Under the pieces are notes generated by a model. The model worked only from the letters and a program-made list of their open reading frames with translations. It did no database searches and was not told the DNA's origin. Positions 55,754 through 63,855 of a stretch of DNA of 64,000 bases are shown here, one piece after another. The translations under genes and the position numbers were made by a program. Source of the stretch: SCTD01 sp036675425 (GTDB lineage Bacteria > Actinomycetota > Actinomycetes > Mycobacteriales > SCTD01); NCBI GenBank assembly GCA_036675425.1, contig JAKFFB010000045.1, positions 26,019-90,018 on the forward strand, in the 5' to 3' direction. The stretch's first letter is position 1. Each line of letters begins with the position of its first letter.

Positions 55754-56967
55754 GGGACCGTCCTTCCGTCGCCGGTGGCGAGCACCTCGAGCGCGAGCAG
55801 GGCCAGCGACCACTCGACGAGGTCGTCGACCCGCTCCGTCGACCGTCCGGTCAGCGCCTCGAGGCGGCGCAGCCGGTTGAGCACCGTGTTGCGGTGGCAG
55901 TACAGCCGGCTGGCCGTCTGCCCGGCAGAGCCGCCGGTGTCCAGCCAGGTCCGCAGCGTGTCGAGCAGCTCGGTCCGGTGCTCGTGGCTCTCCAGGGCGA
56001 GCACCGGGCCGAGCGCCCGCGACACCAGGCGTGCGGCCAGGTCCGGGGCCGTGACGAGCAGCGCGGCCGGCAGCCGGGCGTCGAGCGCGGACACCGAGGC
56101 CAGGCCCGGCGGCAGCGCGCGCAGCGCGGTCTCGGCCAGGCGATGGGCGACGTCGACCTCGGCCAGCCCGGTTACGGGCGGGGAGACGCCCGCCCGCACG
56201 CCGCCGACCGACTCCAGTGCCGAGACGAGGTCGCCCGGCTCGGCTGTGCCGAGCGCGACGAGGGCGATCTCCCGGTCGGTCCGCGCCCGCCAGGCGGTGC
56301 GCAGCCCCCGCATCCGCAGCGCGTCCCCGACGCTGCGATGGGCCTCCACGTCCGCGACGACGGCCACCGCGTAGCGGCCGTGCTCGGGCAGGTCGAGCGC
56401 CGCGGCGGCCGCGGAGGCCACCGCCCGCTCGGTGCCGCGCCCATCGAGCAGCGCGTCCAGCAGCGCGTCGCGGCGCCGGTCCCCGCGCCGGGCGAGCTCG
56501 GCCTCGGTCCTGCGGTAGCTGTCGGCCACGGCGGACGAGAACGCGTCGACCAGCTCCCAGACCTCCGTCGCGGCGTCCACCAGCGGCTCCACCTCCCCGG
56601 ACTGCCGGGCCTGGGAGACCAGCCCCTCCCAGATGACGCGGAAGCCGACCCGGTAGGCGTGCAGCACGGACTCGAGCGGCATGCCCTGCTCCGCCCGGTG
56701 CCGGCCGGTGGCGCGCGGTGCGTCGAACGGGTCCGTCCCCGCCGGCGTCCGGCCCGTGAGCACCTGCAGGATCCGCTCGAGGTTGTCGTGGCAGGAGCGG
56801 TGCAGCGCGTCGCGGGGCGTGCTGTCGGGTCCGGAGTAGCCGGGGTCCTCGTCGAGGATGGCCTCCACGAGCGTGTCGGTGAGCTCGTCCAGCCGCTCCA
56901 GCAGCGTCGTGCCGAAGCGGGCGACGACGGGTGACGACGTCGGAGCCAGCTGCCGGCCGTCGGTCAT
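55750..56967 (-). CDS. PucR-type HTH transcriptional regulator
   Basis: The 405-residue protein has an N-terminal RsbR/PucR-like sensory helix bundle (LDELTDTLVEAILDEDPGY; HRAEQGMPLESVLHAYRVGFRVIWEGL), a central GGDEF-like/CdaR region, and a C-terminal HTH_30 (AGQTASRLYCHRNTVLNRLRRLEALTG). Such regulators respond to metabolites and activate neighbouring genes. It overlaps the sugar dehydrogenase gene by 4 bp (GTGA), so that gene or the divergent surface-protein gene is its likely target. ATG 56967 has a TACGGT box 6 nt upstream. Confidence 0.88.
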   Translation of the reverse strand: MTDGRQLAPTSSPVVARFGTTLLERLDELTDTLVEAILDEDPGYSGPDSTPRDALHRSCHDNLERILQVLTGRTPAGTDPFDAPRATGRHRAEQGMPLESVLHAYRVGFRVIWEGLVSQARQSGEVEPLVDAATEVWELVDAFSSAVADSYRRTEAELARRGDRRRDALLDALLDGRGTERAVASAAAAALDLPEHGRYAVAVVADVEAHRSVGDALRMRGLRTAWRARTDREIALVALGTAEPGDLVSALESVGGVRAGVSPPVTGLAEVDVAHRLAETALRALPPGLASVSALDARLPAALLVTAPDLAARLVSRALGPVLALESHEHRTELLDTLRTWLDTGGSAGQTASRLYCHRNTVLNRLRRLEALTGRSTERVDDLVEWSLALLALEVLATGDGRTVP

Positions 56968-56979
56968 CGCGCGACCGTA
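56968..56979 (-). promoter_or_regulatory. leaderless-type promoter -10 of the PucR gene
   Basis: On the minus strand TACGGT (56974-56979) lies 6 nt before ATG 56967, as in glgE. Confidence 0.5.
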
Positions 56980-57030
56980 CGCCGCGGGCCGTCGGGTCGC
57001 GCGCCGGGCCGAGACGTGCACGATGCAGGG

Positions 57031-58137
57031 GTGAGACGACAGATCCTCGGACTGCTCCTCGTCGCGGCCGCCGTGCTCGGGCCCGCACCGGCGACCGCCC
57101 ACGAGGCGGACCCGCGGATCGTGACGACGCTGGACCGCGTGCAGCCGGCGCTGCCCGCCGACGTCGTCGTGCAGGTGCAGGCGGGCATCGCAACCCAGCT
57201 CGTCGCCCGGAACCCGACCCCGACCGTGCTGGAGGTCGTCGGCTCCGACGGCCGGCCGTTCCTGCGGATCAGCCGGGCGGGGGTGGAGGCGGACGTCGCG
57301 GCCCGGGAGTTCTTCACCACGAGCAGCCCGACCGGGGCCGCGCCCTCGCGGTCGGACGGCGCGCAGCCGCGGTGGGTCCGCGTCAGCGACGGCGACTCCT
57401 GGGGCTGGTACGACCACCGCCTGCACCCGGAGCAGCTCCGCGCGCCGGAGGACCCCGAGCGGGAGGCCCGGCTGGGGGAGTGGGAGGTGCCGCTGCGCTA
57501 CGGCGACGCGCCGGTCACCGTCGGCGGCGCCGTCGCGTTCCGGCCGCTGCTGGGCAGTCTCCAGGTGACCGCCGACCCGGCGCCGGCGGGGCTCACGGTG
57601 CAGGCCCTGCCCGGCCGGCTGCCCGGCCTGTTCCTGTCCGCGCAGCCCGGCGTCGAGGTGACCGTGCTCGGTCGCGACGGCGAGCCGTTCCTGCGCATCG
57701 CCGACACCGGCGTCGAGGTCAACCAGAGCAGCCGCACGCACGTGGAGGACCGTGCCGCCCGCGGGCAGGCCGCCGGGCCGCCCTCACCGACGCCGGACTT
57801 CCGGCTCGTGGCAGCGGGAGCGCGCACCTACACCTGGCTCGACGCGCGGCTGCGCTACCCCGCGGAGCTCCCGCCCGACGAGGTGCTGCGGGCCGACGGA
57901 CCCACGGTCCTGGAGCGGTGGCGGGTGCCGGTGGAGCTGGACGGCCGGTCCCTGGCGCTCACCGGTGAGATCAGCTGGGTGCCGGAGGCCGCCGCCGCGG
58001 CCCGGGTCGGCGGGGTCGTGGACGCGCCCGACGACGGGTCCGTCGTGCCGTACGCCGTGGGCGGAGCGGGCGTGCTGGTGCTCGCGGGGGCCGTGCTCGG
58101 GCTGCGCAGGCGACGGGATGCACAGCGCCGCGGGTGA
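57031..58137 (+). CDS. secreted, membrane-anchored protein with a duplicated domain
   Basis: The protein of about 368 residues has a signal peptide (ILGLLLVAAAVLGPAPATA, then HEADPR) and a C-terminal hydrophobic segment (AVGGAGVLVLAGAVLGL) with basic end. The middle holds two copies of a unit of about 140 residues: each has (V)VGSDGRPFLRIS / VLGRDGEPFLRIA, GVE(A/V)(D/N), a Trp/Tyr-rich turn (GWYDHRLHP / TWLDARLRYP) and a W-VP-L ending. No family was recognised. GTG 57031 is chosen because the signal peptide begins there; GTG 57016 is an alternative. It is divergent from the PucR gene. Confidence 0.75.
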   Translation: MRRQILGLLLVAAAVLGPAPATAHEADPRIVTTLDRVQPALPADVVVQVQAGIATQLVARNPTPTVLEVVGSDGRPFLRISRAGVEADVAAREFFTTSSPTGAAPSRSDGAQPRWVRVSDGDSWGWYDHRLHPEQLRAPEDPEREARLGEWEVPLRYGDAPVTVGGAVAFRPLLGSLQVTADPAPAGLTVQALPGRLPGLFLSAQPGVEVTVLGRDGEPFLRIADTGVEVNQSSRTHVEDRAARGQAAGPPSPTPDFRLVAAGARTYTWLDARLRYPAELPPDEVLRADGPTVLERWRVPVELDGRSLALTGEISWVPEAAAAARVGGVVDAPDDGSVVPYAVGGAGVLVLAGAVLGLRRRRDAQRRG

Positions 58138-58157
58138 ACCGCTGTGCACTCCCACAC

Positions 58158-58167
58158 GAAACGGACA
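58158..58167 (+). promoter_or_regulatory. shared motif GAAACGGACA upstream of the copper oxidase gene
   Basis: CAC-N2-GAAACGGACA occurs here, 93 bp before the oxidase start, and again at 6492-6506 upstream of the LPFTG gene, in the opposite orientation relative to its gene. The second copy makes a regulatory role possible. Confidence 0.35.
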
Positions 58168-58259
58168 AGTGGCGCACGCGAGCGGGAGGATCGCCCTGCT
58201 GCGTCGTAGTAGGTACGTGACGTCCCCCGCGTCACCGGCCTGACCCCCCTGGAGGACCT

Positions 58260-60467
58260 GTGCGTCGTACCCCTGCCACCCTGCTGGCCCTCACGCTGAT
58301 GACCACGGGAGCGCCCGCGGCGTTCCTGTCGGCCCCCGCCGCCGCCGTCGAGGCGGGCGACCCGTCGCTGACCGGCCGATTCAGCGCTCCCTTCGAGGAG
58401 GCCGGCGAGCGCTGCGTGACCACGGCCGACGGCGAGCAGCAGTGCAAGCCGGCTGCCGGCTCGGTGGTCGTGCTGCCGAACGGCAAGCTCGTCTACTGGG
58501 ACGCGCTCGACAGCATCCAGGAGGCCCAGTTCAACGGGGTGGCGGAGTTCGGCCACCAGGCCCGCAACGACATGGCGCGGGTGCTCGACCTGCGCGGCGC
58601 GACGCCGACGTGGCAGAAGAGCGACCCCGACCCGGCGAGCAACCCCGACGGCCGCGAGGGCTCCTACAACCCCGGCGGGCTCTACAACGACGACGAGACC
58701 CGCAACGACGGCGACCTCTTCTGCTCCGATCAGGTCTTCCTCGCCGACGGCACCGTGCTCGACGTCGGCGGCACGCACTACTACCAGGAGCCCGGCATCC
58801 CGGGGCAGCCGACGTACGGCGTGGTCGAGCTCGAGGGGCTGACGAACAGCCGGCTCTACGACGCCGAGTCCAACACCTGGCGCGCGAGCGGTGAGATGAC
58901 GTACGGCCGGTGGTACCCGTCGGTCATCACGCTGCCGGACAGCAAGGTCATGGCCTTCTCCGGCGTCACCAAGCTCATCAAGCCCGTCTACGCCGACCGC
59001 CCCGCCGACTCCGGGCGCAACGTCACGCAGTCCGAGGTCTACGACCCGAAGACCGGTCAGTGGACGGTCGACGGCGGCAGCAAGTCGCTGCCGCTCTACC
59101 CGCGGCTGCACCTGCTCCCGAACGGGAAGGTCTACTACGACGCCGGCGGCCAGACCTTCAACCCCGCAGGACAGGCGTACGACGAGGCCCTCTGGAACAC
59201 CACTGCCACCTACGACCCGAAGACGCAGACCTGGACCGACCTCGGCCTGCCGGTCTTCGGTGACGCGCTCGTGGGCTTCCGTGGCTCGGCGTTCAGCCAG
59301 ATGCTGCCGCTCAGGCCCAACGCCAAGGGCGACTACGACACCGTCGAGACGCTGTCCGCCGGTGGCGTCTACGGCGTCTCGCCCGGCACCTACGTGGGCA
59401 CCGACACCTCGACGCTCAACCGCATCACCATCGGCCCGGACGGCACCGAGACCTTCACCAGCGAGGCCACCGGCACGCTGAACACCCCGCGCTGGTACTC
59501 CACCGGCGTCTCGCTGCCGACCGGTGAGGTCATCGCCTTCAGCGGTGCGGACCGCGACGAGGTCGTGGCTCCCGGCTCGGGCACGCCGATCACGACGCCC
59601 GAGATGTACGACCCCAAGACCAAGACGTGGACCCAGCTGGCCGACCAGGACCGCGGCCGGACCTACCACAACACCGCGACCCTGCTGCCCGACGGCCGCG
59701 TGCTCGTCGGCGGTCACGCGCCGATCATCACCGGCTACGCCAAGAGCACCGATGCGCTCGAGCAGGGGCTCGGCTTCTCGAACCCCAACCGCGACCCGTC
59801 GTTCGAGATCTTCTCCCCGCCGAACCTCTTCTACGGCCCGCGGCCGGTCATCACCGAGGTGAACCCGTCCGTGCAGCGGGGGCGCACGCTGACCGTCGAG
59901 ACGCCTGACGCCAAGGACATCAGCTCCGTGGTCCTGGTGCGCAACACCGCGATGACCCACCTCGTCGACAGCGACCAGCGCACCGTGGTGCTGCCGGTCG
60001 TCAAGCGCAGCAAGGGCGCGGTGACCGTCGCGGTCACGGACAACGCCGCCGTGCTGCCGGACGGGCCGTACACCGTCTTCGCGAACAAGACCTACGCCAA
60101 GGGCGAGACGCCGTCCGTCGGACGCCAGGTCTTCGTCGGCGGTGTGCCGGCGCGCTTCGCCGACGACATCTCCCGCAACAACGCCGCGACCGTCGGGCAG
60201 GAGCTCGCGGCCCGCAAGGCGGCCTCCACGTCGCCGCGCGGCAAGGCCAAGGGCCGCTCCGACGGCAAGGGCGGGAACGGCGTCGAGGCTCCGGTGCAGG
60301 TCGCCGCGGCCCCGGTCGTGCGTCCGGTCGAGAGCGTCGCGGTGGACGCCGACCTGCGGGCGAGCAGCACGTCGCTGACCAGCCCGCTGCCGGTCGCCGC
60401 GCTGGCCCTCACCGGCCTGGTCGGCACCACACTGGTCCTGCGCCGGCGGAAGCTCGGGACGCGGTAG
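58260..60467 (+). CDS. copper radical oxidase, galactose oxidase/GlxA-like
   Basis: The 735-residue secreted protein has a signal peptide, a Kelch-type propeller and a C-terminal DUF1929-like domain. The galactose-oxidase site is complete by motif: C155 (LFCSDQ) with Y219 (GRWYPS) for the Cys-Tyr crosslink, axial Y469 and H470 (RTYHNTA), and H567 (AMTHLVD). It should oxidise a primary alcohol or aldehyde on a sugar or glycolaldehyde to give H2O2. The tail has a Lys/Gly/Ser linker and a membrane span (VAALALTGLVGTTLVL) with RRRK, so it is tethered outside the cell. The GTG has GGAGG 4 nt upstream. Confidence 0.88.
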   Translation: MRRTPATLLALTLMTTGAPAAFLSAPAAAVEAGDPSLTGRFSAPFEEAGERCVTTADGEQQCKPAAGSVVVLPNGKLVYWDALDSIQEAQFNGVAEFGHQARNDMARVLDLRGATPTWQKSDPDPASNPDGREGSYNPGGLYNDDETRNDGDLFCSDQVFLADGTVLDVGGTHYYQEPGIPGQPTYGVVELEGLTNSRLYDAESNTWRASGEMTYGRWYPSVITLPDSKVMAFSGVTKLIKPVYADRPADSGRNVTQSEVYDPKTGQWTVDGGSKSLPLYPRLHLLPNGKVYYDAGGQTFNPAGQAYDEALWNTTATYDPKTQTWTDLGLPVFGDALVGFRGSAFSQMLPLRPNAKGDYDTVETLSAGGVYGVSPGTYVGTDTSTLNRITIGPDGTETFTSEATGTLNTPRWYSTGVSLPTGEVIAFSGADRDEVVAPGSGTPITTPEMYDPKTKTWTQLADQDRGRTYHNTATLLPDGRVLVGGHAPIITGYAKSTDALEQGLGFSNPNRDPSFEIFSPPNLFYGPRPVITEVNPSVQRGRTLTVETPDAKDISSVVLVRNTAMTHLVDSDQRTVVLPVVKRSKGAVTVAVTDNAAVLPDGPYTVFANKTYAKGETPSVGRQVFVGGVPARFADDISRNNAATVGQELAARKAASTSPRGKAKGRSDGKGGNGVEAPVQVAAAPVVRPVESVAVDADLRASSTSLTSPLPVAALALTGLVGTTLVLRRRKLGTR

Positions 60468-60760
60468 GTCTGCGGCCGATCAGCTCTGCTCGAGCCACGT
60501 GCGGTAGGCGACCATCCACTCGTCGACCGCGACCTGGACGCCGGCGGGCGGCGCGGCGTCCGCAGGCGCCACCTGGAGCAGGTCGACCGTGTCGCGCCCG
60601 TGCGCTGGTTCCAGAACGGGTCGTCTCCTGAGGTTGCTGCTCCGCTCGTCCCCGCGGGAGCGGCCCGGCGGGTCGGGTCATGGCCGTGCACATCCGCACA
60701 TGCCGATGACAGCGCGTCCGACGCGGCCCGTGGGCGACCCCGAGGTCCGACTCGGATGAT
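60468..60760. other. 293-bp gap with a gene remnant
   Basis: Apart from the remnant at 60480-60677, nothing was identified. This gap marks the change from the surface-protein block to the acyltransferase/PaiB/ArgO block. Confidence 0.45.
60480..60677 (-). pseudogene. possible C-terminal gene remnant
   Basis: On the minus strand the frame ending at TGA 60480-60482 reads DTVDLLQVAPADAAPPAGVQ, then VAVDEWMVAYRTWLEQS, which has ordinary protein composition. Upstream it degrades into Arg/Pro-rich codons and meets a stop without a suitable start. It looks like the 3' end of a gene whose front was lost. The family was not recognised. Confidence 0.35.
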
Positions 60761-61339
60761 TCAGTCGGACTCTTCGCGAAGGCGCGGTTCTGTGCGGCGT
60801 TCTGGACGGATGCCGTGCTTGTCCGCGTAGAACGCGCGGACGACGTCCATGTCCTTCTTGATGTCTCCGGTGGGGTGGAAGCTCGGCCCGATCCCGAGGG
60901 TCCGCGTGGTGCCGTCAACGAACCCGAGGGTGATCGGCAGGCCGGTCTGCTGGGCGATCCGGTAGAAGCCCGGCTTCCAGTACTCACGCTTGTGACGCGT
61001 GCCTTCCGGGGCGATCGCGAGGAGGAAGGGCTCACCGCTCTGGGCTTCCGCGAGCAGGGCCCGGATCGTGGCCCCCGGGTTCTCGCGATCGAGCGGGATG
61101 CCGCCGGTGTTGCGCAGGACCCAGCCCACGGGACCCTTGAAGAAGGTGTGGCTGATCAGCGCTTGCGGTCGGGCGCCGTTCGCCCAGGCGATCAGGAGCA
61201 TGGCGAGCCAGTCCCATTGGGACGTGTGCGGCGCGCCGACGAGGATCCCGCTGCTGGGCACATCGCCGGCGAGGCGCCACCTCGCGGTCCGCAGCATGCC
61301 GCGGGCGAGCACGCGTCGAACCCTCATCGTGTGAGCCAC
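60761..61339 (-). CDS. PlsC-like acyltransferase
   Basis: The 192-residue protein has the acyltransferase H-x4-D box as HTSQWDW (about residue 38), FKGPVGWVLRNTGGIPLDRE and the APEGTR box. This is the lysophosphatidate acyltransferase family. It lacks a membrane helix and is small, similar to stand-alone acyltransferases thought to act on lysophospholipids. GTG 61339 is the longest start; the ATG four codons later is also possible. No ribosome-binding site is strong. Confidence 0.85.
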   Translation of the reverse strand: MAHTMRVRRVLARGMLRTARWRLAGDVPSSGILVGAPHTSQWDWLAMLLIAWANGARPQALISHTFFKGPVGWVLRNTGGIPLDRENPGATIRALLAEAQSGEPFLLAIAPEGTRHKREYWKPGFYRIAQQTGLPITLGFVDGTTRTLGIGPSFHPTGDIKKDMDVVRAFYADKHGIRPERRTEPRLREESD

Positions 61340-61348
61340 AGGGTGACG

Positions 61349-62086
61349 CTAACGCCGTGGGGGTCGCACGCGGACGGAGGGTCCGGCGTTCCAAGGCAGT
61401 GCTGATCCGGGGGCGACCACCCGCATGCGACCGCTAGCGAGCACCCGCTCATGCCGCCAGGCGCGCCTCTGCCGCGCCTCAGCTGCCCGCGTTCGGGTGG
61501 CGGCGCATCTCGTCGGCGAGGGCAGGTTGTCCTTCGCCAGCTGCGTGGTGATGGTGGTGCGCACCTCGGCAGGCTTGTTCTGGCTGAGCTTGGCTCTGGC
61601 CTCGAAGCGGTTGACGCGCAGTCGCAGCCCGGTCGTGCCTCTGGCAGCTCGTCGCGTCGCGGACTCGTCTTCGTGCAGGCTCCTGCCTCCCGGCCGGTGC
61701 TGCTCGAAGTGGTCGGTCAGCCGGGACAGGACGGCGTAGTTCTCGCCTTCGCTGAGGATCTCCGGAGTGCCGTACAAGTGTGCCGTCACGTGGTTCCAGG
61801 TCGGGACGAGGTCACCGGGCGGGTACCAGCTGGGCGAGACGTAGTCGTGCGGTCCTTGGATGATCACCAGCATCTGGTGCTGGCCGAGCTCGTGCAGCTC
61901 GTCGTCCGGACGCCCGAAGTGGCTGAGCACGGTGAGGGTCGCGGCGGCTTCGTCGAGCAGGACGGGGTAGTGCGAGGCGACCAGTCCGGTGCTAGTGGCG
62001 CTGACGAACGTCGCCCACGGGTGGTTGCGGATGAGCCGCGCGACCTCCTGAGGGTCGGTCATCAGGTACCGCGGCGTGTGGCGCAT
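61349..62086 (-). CDS. PaiB-like FMN-binding protein, C-terminus frame-shifted
   Basis: The protein resembles PaiB-type negative regulators with a flavin-reductase-like fold: RYLMTDPQEVARLIRNHPWATFVS, LVASHYPVLLDE, LSHFGRPDDEL, YVSPSWYPP and VPTWNHVTAHLYG, ending RFEARAKLSQNKPAEVRTTI. After NLP (near 61520) the frame reads into an Arg-rich tail of about 50 residues. One added base would give NLPLADEMRRHPNAGS and a stop at 61479. So a 1-base deletion in the GGG run at 61520-61522, or a sequencing error, is likely. ATG 62086 has AGGAGGAG just upstream. Confidence 0.75.
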   Translation of the reverse strand: MRHTPRYLMTDPQEVARLIRNHPWATFVSATSTGLVASHYPVLLDEAAATLTVLSHFGRPDDELHELGQHQMLVIIQGPHDYVSPSWYPPGDLVPTWNHVTAHLYGTPEILSEGENYAVLSRLTDHFEQHRPGGRSLHEDESATRRAARGTTGLRLRVNRFEARAKLSQNKPAEVRTTITTQLAKDNLPSPTRCAATRTRAAEARQRRAWRHERVLASGRMRVVAPGSALPWNAGPSVRVRPPRR

Positions 62087-62171
62087 CGACTCCTCCTGCT
62101 GCTCCGACATGGCACGGCACTACTGGCACAGGGGACCACGCCCGGGACGTCGACGCCCACCCGTGAAGCGG

Positions 62172-62795
62172 TCAGTGCCCACGGATGAGTGCGACCGCGA
62201 GGACCACCATGATCGCGGCGATGCCGGCGTCGAGGACCCGCCAGGCACTGGGCCGCGCGAACACCGGTCGCAGGAGGCGGGCTCCTGCGCCGAGTGCCGA
62301 GAACCACAGCAGGCTGCCGACCGCGGCGCCCGCACCGAAGTGCCACCGCAGCTCACCTTGAGCAGCGGCTACTGAGCCGAGGAGCACGACCGTGTCGAGG
62401 TAGACGTGCGGGTTGAGCCATGTCAGGGCCGACGCGGTGAGCACGGACGTCAGCAGCGGTGTCCGCTGGGCGGCTTCGGCTGTCAACGCGCCAGCGGGTC
62501 GTAGCGCGCGACCGGCCGCGAGAGCGCCGTAGCCGAGCAGGAAAGCCGCGCCGGCCCAGCGGATCACCGTGACGGCTGCTGGGAAGCGGTCGAGCAGGGC
62601 TCCGGTCCCGGCGACCCCCGCCGCGATGAGCAGCAGGTCCGACAGCGCGCATACCGCGACGACTGCGACGACGTGCTCTCCGCGCAGCCCTTGCCGCAGG
62701 ACGAACGCGTTCTGCGCGCCGATCGCGACGATCAGCGCCAGGCCGAGGCCCAGGCCGGACACAGCAGCCAGTAGTGCAGGAGACATGGCCCGCAT
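62172..62795 (-). CDS. LysE/ArgO family amino-acid exporter
   Basis: The 207-residue protein has about six spans and the family signature IVAIGAQNAFVLRQGLRGEHV near the start and TWLNPHVYLDTVVLLG in the middle. It exports basic amino acids such as arginine or lysine. A divergent LysR-type gene of the ArgP/LysG type lies 61 bp away, the classic pair. A -10-like TAGGCT lies at 62817-62822 on its strand. The ATG at 62786 is an alternative start. Confidence 0.92.
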   Translation of the reverse strand: MRAMSPALLAAVSGLGLGLALIVAIGAQNAFVLRQGLRGEHVVAVVAVCALSDLLLIAAGVAGTGALLDRFPAAVTVIRWAGAAFLLGYGALAAGRALRPAGALTAEAAQRTPLLTSVLTASALTWLNPHVYLDTVVLLGSVAAAQGELRWHFGAGAAVGSLLWFSALGAGARLLRPVFARPSAWRVLDAGIAAIMVVLAVALIRGH

Positions 62796-62816
62796 CCTGG
62801 GTGCCCCGGCGCGTGA

Positions 62817-62822
62817 AGCCTA
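62817..62822 (-). promoter_or_regulatory. promoter -10 of the exporter gene
   Basis: TAGGCT on the minus strand stands 21 nt before ATG 62795. It lies within the 61-bp gap that also holds the regulator promoter, where the LysR-type protein would bind. Confidence 0.45.
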
Positions 62823-62844
62823 GCGCAGGATTCTGCAGGACCAT

Positions 62845-62856
62845 TAGCGTTGCTGC
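62845..62856 (+). promoter_or_regulatory. leaderless-type promoter -10 of the LysR-type gene
   Basis: TAGCGT (62845-62850) lies 6 nt before ATG 62857; there is no ribosome-binding site. Confidence 0.55.
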
Positions 62857-63738
62857 ATGGACCTCGACCTCGCTCAGCTGCGAGCACTCCGCGCGACGGT
62901 CGACGCTGGGACTCTCGAGGCTGCGGCTCGCGACCTGCACGTCACGCCCTCGGCGATCAGCCAGCGGCTCAAGGCGCTCGAGCAGGCCACCGGGCGGGTG
63001 CTGCTCGTCCGGTCGCGGCCGGTTCAGGTCACTGAGCCGGGCCGTGCCGTCCTGCGCCTGGCTCGGGAGCTCGAGCTGCTGGCCGCGGACACCGCGCGGG
63101 AGCTCGCGCACGCCGCCACTCCTGTCGTGCTGCCGGTGGCGGTCAACGCAGACTCGCTGGCGACCTGGTTCCTGCCGGCTGTGTCACGTTTGCGCGACGA
63201 GGCGCTGCTCGACCTGCACCGCGCCGACCAGGACGACACGGCGGCACTGCTGCGCGACGGCACCGTCCTCGCCGCCGTCACGGGTGCGGCCACGCCGGTC
63301 CCGGGCTGCACTTCCACGCCGCTGGGCGTCCTGCGCTACCGGCCCGCTGCCGTCCCGTCATTCATCGAGCGATGGTTCCCGGACGGCCCGACGGCCGCGG
63401 CCCTCGGCAGCGCCCCGGTCGTGCACTTCGACCGCGACGACGACCTCCAGCGTGGCTGGCTGCGACAACGCACCCGCGGACGGGCCGACCCACCCGCGCA
63501 CCACGTGCCCTCGACCGAAGGCTTCGTCCAGGCCGTGCTGGCCGGCCTCGGCTGGGGAATGCTCAGCGACCTCCAGCTCCAGGACTCCGCCCTGCGCTCG
63601 GCGGTCGCGCTGCTGGACCCAGGCACCACCATCGACGTGCCCCTGCACTGGCAACGGTGGAAGGTCCGCTCACCGTCGCTCGAACGGCTCAGCGAGACCG
63701 TGCTGACCGGTGGACGCCAGGCGCTTCGTCAGTCCTGA
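62857..63738 (+). CDS. ArgP/LysG-type LysR transcriptional regulator
   Basis: The 293-residue protein has the LysR HTH (LRALRATVDAGTLEAAARDLHVTPSAISQRLKALEQATG). Its effector domain is of the ArgP/LysG kind: NADSLATWFLPAV, LHRADQDDTAALL and GWGMLSDLQ. It senses lysine/arginine and activates the divergent exporter gene. ATG 62857 has a leaderless -10. Confidence 0.92.
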   Translation: MDLDLAQLRALRATVDAGTLEAAARDLHVTPSAISQRLKALEQATGRVLLVRSRPVQVTEPGRAVLRLARELELLAADTARELAHAATPVVLPVAVNADSLATWFLPAVSRLRDEALLDLHRADQDDTAALLRDGTVLAAVTGAATPVPGCTSTPLGVLRYRPAAVPSFIERWFPDGPTAAALGSAPVVHFDRDDDLQRGWLRQRTRGRADPPAHHVPSTEGFVQAVLAGLGWGMLSDLQLQDSALRSAVALLDPGTTIDVPLHWQRWKVRSPSLERLSETVLTGGRQALRQS

Positions 63739-63855
63739 AGCGATGAGCGGTAAAGCATTGTCAGCGGCGTCCGAGGCCGCTCGAGGCATGGCTCGGACGC
63801 ACTCATCTGCCGCGTGTCGGCCGCACCGGACGACGCGCTTTCGCGCCGCCGTCTT
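63739..63855. other. 117-bp convergent intergenic region
   Basis: It lies between the LysR-type gene and the end of a minus-strand gene. No clear hairpin terminator was found; GACGACGCG/CGCGCCGCCGTC near 63830-63853 is only loosely symmetrical. Confidence 0.4.
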
